A stretch of 14,041 nucleotides of DNA from Clostridiales bacterium (GCA_009783775.1 WRCT01000031.1:1-14041); one strand, 5' to 3'. Positions 7,061 through 12,605 are shown, counted from the first letter of the stretch. Notes: generated by a model not told the origin, from the sequence alone. Numbers and translations: made by a program.

Positions 7061-7134
7061 TTGCTATTGCAATCTAATATTATACATATTATCATTATAT
7101 CTTTGCATTTGCAATCTATATATTTACATTGCAA
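7061..7134. promoter_or_regulatory. Repeated TTGCAATCTA operator-like motifs in a divergent promoter region
   Basis: TTGCTATTGCAATCTA (7061-7076) and TTGCATTTGCAATCTA (7103-7118) are direct repeats starting 42 bp apart, about four helical turns. A third copy in reverse orientation overlaps 7125-7134 (TTGCAATGTA on the minus strand). The region is very AT-rich and must hold both divergent promoters; TTGCAA (7067-7072), 17 nt, TATCAT (7090-7095) is one forward candidate. Such spacing suits cooperative binding by the dimeric XRE protein encoded next door, giving autoregulation. Confidence 0.5.
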
Positions 7135-7194
7135 AACAACGGATTGTTTTTTACGCAAGCATTGCCCCATACAATAATAGTTGGGGTGAAAAAC

Positions 7195-7431
7195 ATGACA
7201 AAACATGATGATAAATTCTTTGTTCTGGGTCGGAATATTGCCGACTTTAGAAAGCGTAAGGGTTTCACGCAAGAGGCTCTCGCGGAGAAAATCGGAATCA
7301 GCAGAACGCATATGAGCAATATAGAGGCGCCGGGTATGAGCAAATCCGTGTCGCTGGAGGTCCTGTTTGATATTGCCGACGCCTTGGGGATAACCCTATC
7401 CCAACTGTTTGAAGTCCGATGGCATATCTGA
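7195..7431 (+). CDS. XRE-family helix-turn-helix regulator (short)
   Basis: A 78-aa protein that is almost entirely one Cro/CI-type helix-turn-helix: LGRNIADFRKRKGFTQEALAEKIGISRTHMSNIE, then SKSVSLEVLFDIADALGITLSQLF. The ATG at 7195 follows GGGGTGA; the frame stays open upstream to a TTG at 7129, but that extension covers the operator-like repeats and has no ribosome binding site. Divergent from the 57-aa gene, with which it shares a motif-rich promoter region, and both lie inside 66-bp inverted repeats. Likely a repressor of itself and of the small gene; wider targets are unknown. It is a different subfamily from the XRE protein at 3673 (no C-terminal helical tail). Confidence 0.88.
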   Translation: MTKHDDKFFVLGRNIADFRKRKGFTQEALAEKIGISRTHMSNIEAPGMSKSVSLEVLFDIADALGITLSQLFEVRWHI

Positions 7432-7478
7432 GAATGATACGATGGCGTCAAGAAACCAAGCTACTACTCAATAGTCTT

Positions 7479-7544
7479 ATTGAGAATGAAACTTGTGTAT
7501 GTTGTGTATGTTGTTTCTGTATGTGTAGGGGAACAAGTTACAAG
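7479..7544 (-). repeat. Right arm of a 66-bp inverted repeat
   Basis: Reverse complement of 6783-6848 with about 8 mismatches. A small hairpin CTCAATA (7467-7473)/TATTGAG (7478-7484) lies at its outer left edge, after the XRE stop codon, and could end that transcript, although no T-run follows. Confidence 0.85.
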
Positions 7545-7849
7545 ACTGCCCGCAGGCGGATTCGCGTCCATTGCCACCGCACCCAATTTGTGAATTGGGC
7601 GGGACTCCGATTCGCGTATTTCGCGGTACAGCCTTTGTCAAGGACGTCTGTCCAATCTTCTCAAGAATATTGATTTTCTCTAACCTCCTAACCGCGGTTT
7701 GGGAAATTTCTTTCATTCACCCTCTTGACTTTTCTTAGCAGGTCTAAAACCTCGTAGTTCGATATCCAAATATTCCCTCTAATAATAAGGATTCCGCTAA
7801 TTTCTTTGTGCTAACATGAAGATATCAACCAATGAAAGCGGAGGAAATT
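7545..7849. other. Gene-free stretch upstream of the toxin-like operon
   Basis: Contains a CCCAATT (7582-7588)/AATTGGG (7593-7599) hairpin and two ATTCGCGT repeats. On the minus strand, short open frames from about 7805 to 7590 have protein-like text (WISNYEVLDLLRKVKRVNE, then in another frame MKEISQTAVRRLEKINILEK), which may be a decayed gene interrupted by a frameshift; this is weak. I see no clear promoter for the operon; the sequence just before 7850 is AT-rich. Confidence 0.4.
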
Positions 7850-8530
7850 ATGGGAAAAGAACAGAAGTTGACAAATGAGGTTGTCAGGCAACGCTATGAC
7901 GTATTCAAGTCATGGCTGGTGCAGGGAGCCGAATTTGCAGGTAGCTATGACCTGCCAAAACTAAAGGCCTGTTGCGCAAAACCGGATTGCGCAATTCCTT
8001 TCGATAAGGCATTGAAAATAGCGGACAAAAACCAATGGGTTCACTTTTATCTGGATGACTGGCGGTTTGCCTGTGTTTGGCATAACCCAAAGGCGTATCT
8101 GGAAAGGCTGAGATCATTTGATGGAGTAATCTCGCCTGATTTCAGCCTGCTGCGTGAAATGCCCTTGTCCATGCAAGTCTGGAACACTTACCGCAACAGG
8201 GCGCTTGCCTGGTGGCTGCAAAGCAACGATGTGAATGTCATTCCCAATGTTCGTTGGGGCGATGAAAGGACATACGAGTTTTGCTTTGATGGTATTCCCC
8301 GCGGTGGCACTGTTGCCATCAGCACAAACGGGTGCATCCAGAGCAAAATCGACCGATACTATTTCAAGCAGGGTCTGCGCGCGATGGTTGACAGACTCGC
8401 TCCCAAAGCTATAATCAATTATAGCTACACGCCGGACGACATCTTCTTGCCCTATAAAGAAATGGGGATGGAGATCATCCAAATCCCCAACTGGCAACGA
8501 ACCGTCAGACAAAAAGGTGGTGTTGCGTAA
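7850..8530 (+). CDS. DUF4417-type protein
   Basis: A 226-aa protein that I recognise as a DUF4417-type sequence from its conserved text: VHFYLDDWRF (64-73), GVISPDFSLLREMPLSMQVW (92-111), NTYRNRA (112-118), IPNVRWGDERTYEFCFDGIP (131-150), STNGCI (158-163). The family has no established activity to my knowledge and is often found in phage and mobile-element settings. The start at 7850 is chosen because GGAGG sits 5 nt before it; an ATG at 7832 lies upstream of that site. Its stop codon overlaps the start of the next gene in TAATG, so translation of the two is coupled. It lacks a signal peptide or membrane segment, so it should be cytosolic. Its conserved acidic and aromatic residues hint at an enzyme, but that is inference. 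Confidence 0.82.
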   Translation: MGKEQKLTNEVVRQRYDVFKSWLVQGAEFAGSYDLPKLKACCAKPDCAIPFDKALKIADKNQWVHFYLDDWRFACVWHNPKAYLERLRSFDGVISPDFSLLREMPLSMQVWNTYRNRALAWWLQSNDVNVIPNVRWGDERTYEFCFDGIPRGGTVAISTNGCIQSKIDRYYFKQGLRAMVDRLAPKAIINYSYTPDDIFLPYKEMGMEIIQIPNWQRTVRQKGGVA

Positions 8531-8901
8531 TGGGCGGCGGTGGCGGCAAAGGACTATTTAAGGGGACAAGGGGCGCTCGATCCAATTATACGATACAGCG
8601 AGGGTTGCAGGACAAGCATATTGTAGGGACGAATAATTACAAACTGGAAATCTCAAACGGCAAGACCCCCAGCCTCTTAACCGAAGATGCAAAGAGTCTC
8701 TTGAGAGAAAGGGCGGGGAAAGGGGTTATGATTAATGTGGATAAAGAATGGGCGGATTTCGGAAGAGTAATCGGAAAGTATTACGATAGCAATACCGGCA
8801 CCTATGTGGACACGACAAAGGGATTTATCCACTATGATAAAAAAGGTGGCGCACATATTGTGCCTTCCAAACCAACCGGCCAATGGAAAAAAGGAGGTTA
8901 A
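8530..8901 (+). CDS. Free-standing polymorphic-toxin type 50-like domain (candidate RNase)
   Basis: A 123-aa basic protein (about 21 K/R against 11 D/E). After a Gly-rich start (MGGGGGKGLFKGTRG) the text DKHIVGTNNYK (28-38), LTEDAKSLLRERAGKG (50-65), WADFGRVIGKYYDSNTGTYV (74-93) and TTKGFIHYDKKGGAHIVPSKP (95-115) resembles the Ntox50 family, C-terminal toxin domains predicted to be RNases of the Barnase/EndoU/ColicinE5-RelE fold. H30, H101 and H109 are candidate catalytic residues. In that family the domain usually ends a long secreted protein or phage head protein; here it stands alone with no delivery region. It is translationally coupled to the DUF4417 gene and followed 4 nt later by an acidic protein gene. 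It could also be a relic of a phage minor head protein. Confidence 0.75.
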   Translation: MGGGGGKGLFKGTRGARSNYTIQRGLQDKHIVGTNNYKLEISNGKTPSLLTEDAKSLLRERAGKGVMINVDKEWADFGRVIGKYYDSNTGTYVDTTKGFIHYDKKGGAHIVPSKPTGQWKKGG

Positions 8902-8905
8902 AAAC

Positions 8906-9244
8906 ATGGAGTACACAGAATTGATGAGGGTGCTGGATAGGTGCTTGGATCAAAGACAGGAAATCATTATCTGCTGGAATGACGATTTGGTCATAAAAAG
9001 CACGGGTAACACAGGCGTATTTGAAACAACCAATTGCTTGGACTTAGAGGATGAAAACTTTTTCGAATACTATGCCTGCGCTGTTTACGTTTCGGATATC
9101 CTGCACGCACCTCAAAAAGATATTATTAAGCCTGAGTTTGGTTCCGCCGAGATAGGGAAATTTATAGAGATATCAGAGCTAAATGAGCCGACAAAAATTG
9201 AAACGACAGATGGAACTGTTCTTTGGGAGAAAGACGGGCAGTAG
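8906..9244 (+). CDS. Acidic small protein, candidate immunity protein or antitoxin
   Basis: A 112-aa protein starting MEYTELMRVLDRCLDQRQEI. It is strongly acidic (about 24 D/E against 9 K/R), opposite to the basic toxin-like protein just upstream. There is no signal peptide or membrane helix. Two acidic clusters stand out: LEDENFFEYY (about 47-56) and EISELNEPTKIET (about 88-100). I recognise no family. The start at 8906 has AAGGAGG 7 nt upstream. A longer in-frame start at 8804 lies inside the upstream gene and lacks such a site. The 4-nt gap, shared strand, size and charge make it the expected immunity partner for the 8530-8901 protein; this is inference from gene order, not from recognised homology. 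Confidence 0.75.
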   Translation: MEYTELMRVLDRCLDQRQEIIICWNDDLVIKSTGNTGVFETTNCLDLEDENFFEYYACAVYVSDILHAPQKDIIKPEFGSAEIGKFIEISELNEPTKIETTDGTVLWEKDGQ

Positions 9245-9271
9245 GCTAACGCAAAGTATGTTCGTCGCAGG

Positions 9272-9310
9272 AGCGCACCATACCACGCTTGCGTGGTATA
9301 TAAGTGCGCT
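9272..9310 (+). terminator. Long hairpin after the toxin-like operon
   Basis: AGCGCAC (9272-9278) pairs with GTGCGCT (9304-9310), and inside it ATACCACGC (9280-9288) pairs perfectly with GCGTGGTAT (9291-9299). It starts 27 nt after the stop of the acidic protein. Only CTTT follows, so as a Rho-independent terminator it is imperfect; it could instead stabilise the transcript's 3' end or be a palindromic repeat. Confidence 0.45.
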
Positions 9311-9419
9311 CTTTGAGAAAAGGACTTCGCCTGTTCCAGACCGCCCTGTGGGACCGCGCCCTCCGTGATTTTGCAGGCGGCGTTTCTTGGGAGTCCCTTT
9401 TCTTCGGCTGGTGATTAAC

Positions 9420-9461
9420 AAAAAAACATACCAGCGGCATGGATTTCGTGCCGCTGATATG
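9420..9461 (-). terminator. Rho-independent terminator facing the minus strand
   Basis: CAGCGGCA (9432-9439) and TGCCGCTG (9449-9456), extended by CATA/TATG with one mismatch (9427-9439 with 9449-9461), followed on the minus strand by a run of seven T (9426-9420). It is the first strong minus-strand terminator after the gph-like gene, about 225 nt beyond that gene's stop codon. Confidence 0.65.
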
Positions 9462-9533
9462 TTGGGACTCTTTGAATTGGTAGGGCCACCAATCTGGTCG
9501 CTATCACCCCCTTGGCTGACCGTTTCACGTTGC

Positions 9534-9591
9534 TGCGGGTGAATCGGCGCCCTGCTGTAATGTGCGGGTGAATCGGCGCCCTGCTGTAATG
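9534..9591 (+). repeat. Perfect 29-bp tandem duplication
   Basis: Two identical 29-bp units, 9534-9562 and 9563-9591, each beginning TGCGGGTGAATCGGCGCCCT. Lack of any mismatch suggests a recent slippage or duplication event. It is not in a gene. Confidence 0.95.
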
Positions 9592-9665
9592 TAAGGATTG
9601 GACATCCTTCCTTCACAGCATATATCCCGGTTTGTCAATCCCCCGCGTGAGCGAAAAGCAACCGG

Positions 9666-9689
9666 TGGGCGAACACAGTTCGCCCCTAC
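9666..9689 (-). repeat. GTAGGGGCG-type hairpin repeat over the gph-like stop codon
   Basis: Read on the minus strand, GTAG is followed by GGGCGAA (9685-9679 as complement), loop CTGTG and TTCGCCC. The stop codon TAG of the gph-like gene (9688-9686) is part of the repeat, just as at 2093-2095 for the ABC exporter. Confidence 0.7.
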
Positions 9690-10327
9690 AATTTCAACAG
9701 CTCCTCCGGCTTATCAATCACAACCTCCGCGCCCGCCTCGAGCAGCCGTTCCCGCCCGCGATAACCCCAGGCGCAGCCGACAAAGGGCAGGCCCGCGTTT
9801 TGCGCGAACGCCAGATCCACATCCGAATCACCGACATAAATGGCCTCATCGGGCGACACGCCCAATGACGCCAGCACAAACAACAGACTCTCCGGATTCG
9901 GTTTGGTCGCAAACTTCTGGCTCTGCCCCTGCACGCGGGCGAAAATCTGCCCGTGCGGCGGGAAAAGCTCCTGCGCCAACCGCACCGCGTGGGCGTGGGG
10001 TTTGTTTGTGACGACGGCCAGGGTAAAGCCGCGCGCGCGCAGTTCGGTCAGCGTCTCGGAGATACCCGCGTAGGGGCGGGTGGTGTCGGAAAGATGCCGC
10101 GCGTAATCCTCAAAATAGGCCAGCGAAAGCTCAGAAAGCTCCTCGGACGTAGCGCCCTTTGCCGCTGCCGCGATCATATGGGGCGCGCCGCGTCCCACCA
10201 TGCCGGAGACCTCCGCGAAAGAATAGGCTTGATACCCCTTCGCCGCCAGCACGCGGTTCAACGAAACGGTGATATCGGCCAGGGTGTCGCAAAGGGTGCC
10301 GTCCAGGTCAAAAATAATAGTTTTCAT
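9686..10327 (-). CDS. gph: HAD-family hydrolase, phosphoglycolate phosphatase-like
   Basis: A 213-aa protein, the normal length for Gph/PgmB-type HAD phosphatases. Motif I is FDLDGTLCDT (nucleophile D7, acid D9), motif II is AVVTNKPH (TNK), motif III is the Lys of TKPNPE, and motif IV is GDSDVD. The helical cap (about 16-80) is of the Gph type. The expected reaction is removal of phosphate from 2-phosphoglycolate formed during DNA repair, though related sugar phosphates are possible. The start at 10327 (MKTIIFDLDGT) is canonical; an upstream ATG at 10357 lies before the promoter's -10 box. TTGATT-17-TACAAT ends only 6 nt before the ATG, so the message should be leaderless or nearly so. The stop codon lies in a dispersed repeat. 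Confidence 0.88.
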   Translation of the reverse strand: MKTIIFDLDGTLCDTLADITVSLNRVLAAKGYQAYSFAEVSGMVGRGAPHMIAAAAKGATSEELSELSLAYFEDYARHLSDTTRPYAGISETLTELRARGFTLAVVTNKPHAHAVRLAQELFPPHGQIFARVQGQSQKFATKPNPESLLFVLASLGVSPDEAIYVGDSDVDLAFAQNAGLPFVGCAWGYRGRERLLEAGAEVVIDKPEELLKL

Positions 10328-10333
10328 ATCTCC

Positions 10334-10362
10334 ATTGTAACGGTTGCACCTAAACAAATCAA
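10334..10362 (-). promoter_or_regulatory. Promoter of the gph-like gene (leaderless geometry)
   Basis: On the minus strand: TTGATT (10362-10357), 17-nt spacer, TACAAT (10339-10334), then 6 nt to the ATG at 10327. Transcription would begin at about the A of the start codon. It overlaps the opposing promoter at 10344-10372. Confidence 0.7.
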
Positions 10363-10372
10363 GTGGTATAGT
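10344..10372 (+). promoter_or_regulatory. Promoter of the DUF2156 gene (leaderless geometry)
   Basis: TTGCAC (10344-10349), 17-nt spacer, TATAGT (10367-10372), then 8 nt to the ATG at 10381. The predicted start site falls within a base or two of the start codon. No Shine-Dalgarno sequence precedes the ATG, which fits a leaderless message. Confidence 0.7.
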
Positions 10373-10380
10373 ATTTACGT

Positions 10381-11277
10381 ATGGAAAAATTCCAACCTAT
10401 TACAACCGAAAACATCGTTTCGCTGCTGCCGTTTTTCGGTATGCAGACCTCGCGGATCTGCGACAACACGATCGGCGCGATCTATCAGTGGCGCAACAAC
10501 TACCAGTCTCACTTTGCTGTGGCGGGTGGCCTGCTCTGTATTCGTGCCACGGGCTATACCGGCTGCAACTCGCACTATGTCTTTCCCTTGGGCAGCGGCG
10601 GGACGGACGGGGCCCTGACCTTTATCGAACAGGACGCGGCCGCCGCGGGCAAGGCGCTCTGTTACACGGCCGTGCCGCGCCACGCCCTGCCCATTTTGCA
10701 GGCGCGCTACGGCGACCGCATGAAAGTCGAAAGCCCGCGCGACTGGGCGGACTATCTCTATACCGTCGAGCAGTTTCTGACCTACTCGGGCAAGCCGCTG
10801 CATACGCAGCGCAACCATGTCAACCGCTTTACGCGTGAGAACCCCGACGCCGAAACGCTGCCGATCACGGATGCGCTGCTGCCCGCCTGTATGACTTTTC
10901 TGGAGGAATACGCCGAGCGGCACGCGGATATGTCGGACACCGAGCGCGGTGAGATCGCGGGCACGCGTGACCTGCTGCTCATGCGAAACCTGCTGCGGCA
11001 AAAGGCCTGGTGCCTGGCGCTCCATGACCGCGTGATCGCGCTGTCCGTCGGCGAGGAGGTGGGCGACACCCTCTTTGTGCACGCGGAAAAAGCCGACCCT
11101 TCCTTCTCCGGTATCTATCCCGCGATGGCGCAGGCGTTCGCCCAAAAGGCGGTCACGACCGCGACCTATATCAACCGCGAGGACGACACGGGCGACCCCG
11201 GGCTGCGTTACTCCAAAATGAACTACCGGCCGATCAGTTTATTGGAGAAATACCTGGTGAAGATTACTAGTCCCTAG
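10381..11277 (+). CDS. DUF2156 protein (LPG synthase C-terminal-like, GNAT fold)
   Basis: A 298-aa protein. The start MEKFQPITTENIVSLLPFF and the text DYLYTVEQFLTYSGKPLHTQRNHVNRF (about 121-147), with LLRQKAWCLALHDRVIALSVGEEVGDTLFVHAEKADPSFSGIYPAMAQAFA further on, match the DUF2156 family, related to the C-terminal acyltransferase domain of phosphatidylglycerol lysyltransferase (MprF). The membrane part of MprF is absent, so it is a soluble aminoacyl- or acyl-transferase-like protein; its acceptor is not known. Divergent from the gph-like gene, 53 bp apart. No ribosome binding site, and a promoter directly before the ATG. The C-terminal TSP and the TAG stop run into a heptamer array (11272-11299). 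The dockerin/MBL gene starts 32 nt later and may be co-transcribed. Confidence 0.85.
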   Translation: MEKFQPITTENIVSLLPFFGMQTSRICDNTIGAIYQWRNNYQSHFAVAGGLLCIRATGYTGCNSHYVFPLGSGGTDGALTFIEQDAAAAGKALCYTAVPRHALPILQARYGDRMKVESPRDWADYLYTVEQFLTYSGKPLHTQRNHVNRFTRENPDAETLPITDALLPACMTFLEEYAERHADMSDTERGEIAGTRDLLLMRNLLRQKAWCLALHDRVIALSVGEEVGDTLFVHAEKADPSFSGIYPAMAQAFAQKAVTTATYINREDDTGDPGLRYSKMNYRPISLLEKYLVKITSP

Positions 11278-11299
11278 CCCCTGGCCCCTGGCCCCTAAA
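11272..11299 (+). repeat. Heptamer array (CCCTGGC) at the end of the DUF2156 gene
   Basis: Four 7-bp units: CCCTAGC, CCCTGGC, CCCTGGC, CCCTAAA. The TAG of the first unit (11275-11277) is the stop codon of the DUF2156 gene. The array fills most of the 32-nt gap before the next gene. Compare the unrelated-text heptamer array at 5482-5516, which also covers a stop codon. Confidence 0.8.
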
Positions 11300-11309
11300 G
11301 AAGGATTTT

Positions 11310-12605
11310 ATGAAAAAGCTCTCCGCCATCTTAATCGCAATTCTGCTGCTCATATGTTTTCTCACCGTTGCGAGCGCCTCCGGCTATCTGCAAGGCGACG
11401 CGAACGAGGACGGCGTTGTCAACGCGGCCGACGCGGCGGCTATCCTGCGCCATCTGGTGCAGCTGACGGAGCTCAAAGGGCAGGGTTATGCCAACGCGGA
11501 CTATAACCTGGACGGCGCTGTGGACGCCACAGACGCGGCCTGTATTCTGCGCCATTTGGTCCAGCTATACACACCGCCCACGCCCTCACCCGCGCCAACG
11601 GTTGAGCCCACCCCCGCGCCAACGGTTGAACCCACCTCGGACGCCACACAGGAACCCACACAGGAACCCACGCAGGAACCTACCCAAGAACCCACGCCAC
11701 TGCCCACTGCCACAGCCACGCCTGCGCCGCTGAAAATCACCGTCATCGAGTGCGGTTTCGGCGACGCGATTCTGGTGCAGTCGCCCAACGGCAAGACCAT
11801 GCTCATCGACGCCAGCGAAAAGCGCAATAACGATCATGGCGTAAACGGATTTGCCAAGATCACGCAAACCCTGGCAGCGGAAGGGATCACCACGCTGGAT
11901 CTGGGCGTGCTCTCCCACTGTCATACCGACCATTATTATGGGTTTACACGGGGTGCCGACGCCCTCTTTGCCACCATGCCCTTCGGCGCCTTTCTCTACC
12001 CCGGCACCGTGGTTGCGGGCACAACGAATGTGGAGACCGCAATCGCCGCCTATCACATCACTTCTTATAAGGTGAACACGGCCGCGAACACCGACAAGCT
12101 GTCGGACTGGGATTCGGACGTGACGATCGATCTGCTTTGGCCGACGCCGGAACACACGAACACGGACGCGAATCTGAGCAGTCTGGTGTTCACAATGGAA
12201 TACGGCGGAAGCACCATGTTGTTTACGGGCGACTTCGGCACGAGCGGGCAGGAGAACAGCTTGATCAGTCTGGCGGGAACCAAGCTGCGGGCGGATGTCT
12301 TAAAGGTCGCGCACCATACCTCCAACTACGCCACCTACAATAATTTTCTCAACGCGGTCAAGCCGACCTGGGCGGTGGCGTCCACGACGACGACTTCGCA
12401 ATGGTCCTGGCCGGGCGCAGATTCCACAGCGCGGCTTTTGGCCTACGGCCTGGCCATCAACAAACAAAACAACACGAACGTCCCGCCCAACTCCGTTGCA
12501 ATCAATCCCCTCGGCCGTTACTACCTCACCTGCTACCATGGCAATATCACCATTCTCTTCAGCCACGACGGTCTCATCACCATCACGACCGAGTACGCCT
12601 TTTGA
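11310..12605 (+). CDS. Secreted dockerin plus metallo-beta-lactamase-fold protein
   Basis: A 431-aa protein. Residues 1-23 are a signal peptide (cleavage near ASA). A type I dockerin follows (29-86) with two calcium-loop repeats, GDANEDGVVNAADAAAILRHL and ADYNLDGAVDATDAACILRH. A Pro/Thr/Glu linker (88-140) includes four EPTQ-type units. The C-terminal domain (141-431) has the metallo-beta-lactamase fold of the ComEC C-terminal type: ECGFGDAILVQSPNGKTMLID, the zinc motif SHCHTDH (H203, H205, D207, H208), FTGDFG (D308) and VAHHTS (H335/H336). The protein should be secreted and docked to a cohesin-bearing scaffold or surface protein. Likely a phosphodiesterase or nuclease acting outside the cell; ComEC-type MBL domains act on DNA, but the substrate here is unknown. 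AAGAAGGA precedes the ATG. A bidirectional terminator lies downstream. Confidence 0.9.
   Translation: MKKLSAILIAILLLICFLTVASASGYLQGDANEDGVVNAADAAAILRHLVQLTELKGQGYANADYNLDGAVDATDAACILRHLVQLYTPPTPSPAPTVEPTPAPTVEPTSDATQEPTQEPTQEPTQEPTPLPTATATPAPLKITVIECGFGDAILVQSPNGKTMLIDASEKRNNDHGVNGFAKITQTLAAEGITTLDLGVLSHCHTDHYYGFTRGADALFATMPFGAFLYPGTVVAGTTNVETAIAAYHITSYKVNTAANTDKLSDWDSDVTIDLLWPTPEHTNTDANLSSLVFTMEYGGSTMLFTGDFGTSGQENSLISLAGTKLRADVLKVAHHTSNYATYNNFLNAVKPTWAVASTTTTSQWSWPGADSTARLLAYGLAINKQNNTNVPPNSVAINPLGRYYLTCYHGNITILFSHDGLITITTEYAF
11646..11693 (+). repeat. 12-bp tandem repeat encoding the EPTQ linker
   Basis: Four in-frame 12-bp units of the form ACACAGGAACCC (11646-11657, 11658-11669, 11670-11681, 11682-11693), encoding Thr-Gln-Glu-Pro. 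A second repeated block (CCAACGGTTGARCCCACC) lies just before. The linker length probably varies between strains by slippage in steps of four residues. Confidence 0.85.

Larger units (their letters stand above)
9245..9685. other. Gene-free stretch with hairpins and a tandem duplication
   Basis: No supported gene on either strand; the open frames here lack ribosome binding sites and protein-like text. It holds a long hairpin after the toxin-like operon (9272-9310), a minus-strand terminator (9420-9461), a 29-bp tandem duplication (9534-9591) and a GTAGGGGCG-type hairpin at its right end. GAGTCCC (9391-9397) and GGGACTC (9464-9470) can also pair around the terminator. Confidence 0.6.

Noticed and set aside
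6783..7544. CRISPR-like or phage attachment site interpretation of the repeats
   Set aside because: There is a single inverted pair with genes between, no regular spacers, no integrase and no tRNA end nearby.
7590..7805. Minus-strand open frames with protein-like text (WISNYEVLDLLRKVKRVNE and, in another frame, MKEISQTAVRRLEKINILEK), possibly one frameshifted gene
   Set aside because: Each piece is under 45 residues of plausible text, the start has a poor ribosome binding site, and the second frame runs on into repeat sequence. No family was recognised, so it is mentioned only as a possible relic.
9598..10011. 137-codon plus-strand open frame antisense to the gph-like gene
   Set aside because: Pro/Arg-rich composition from reading a GC-rich gene backwards; the opposite strand has all four HAD motifs.
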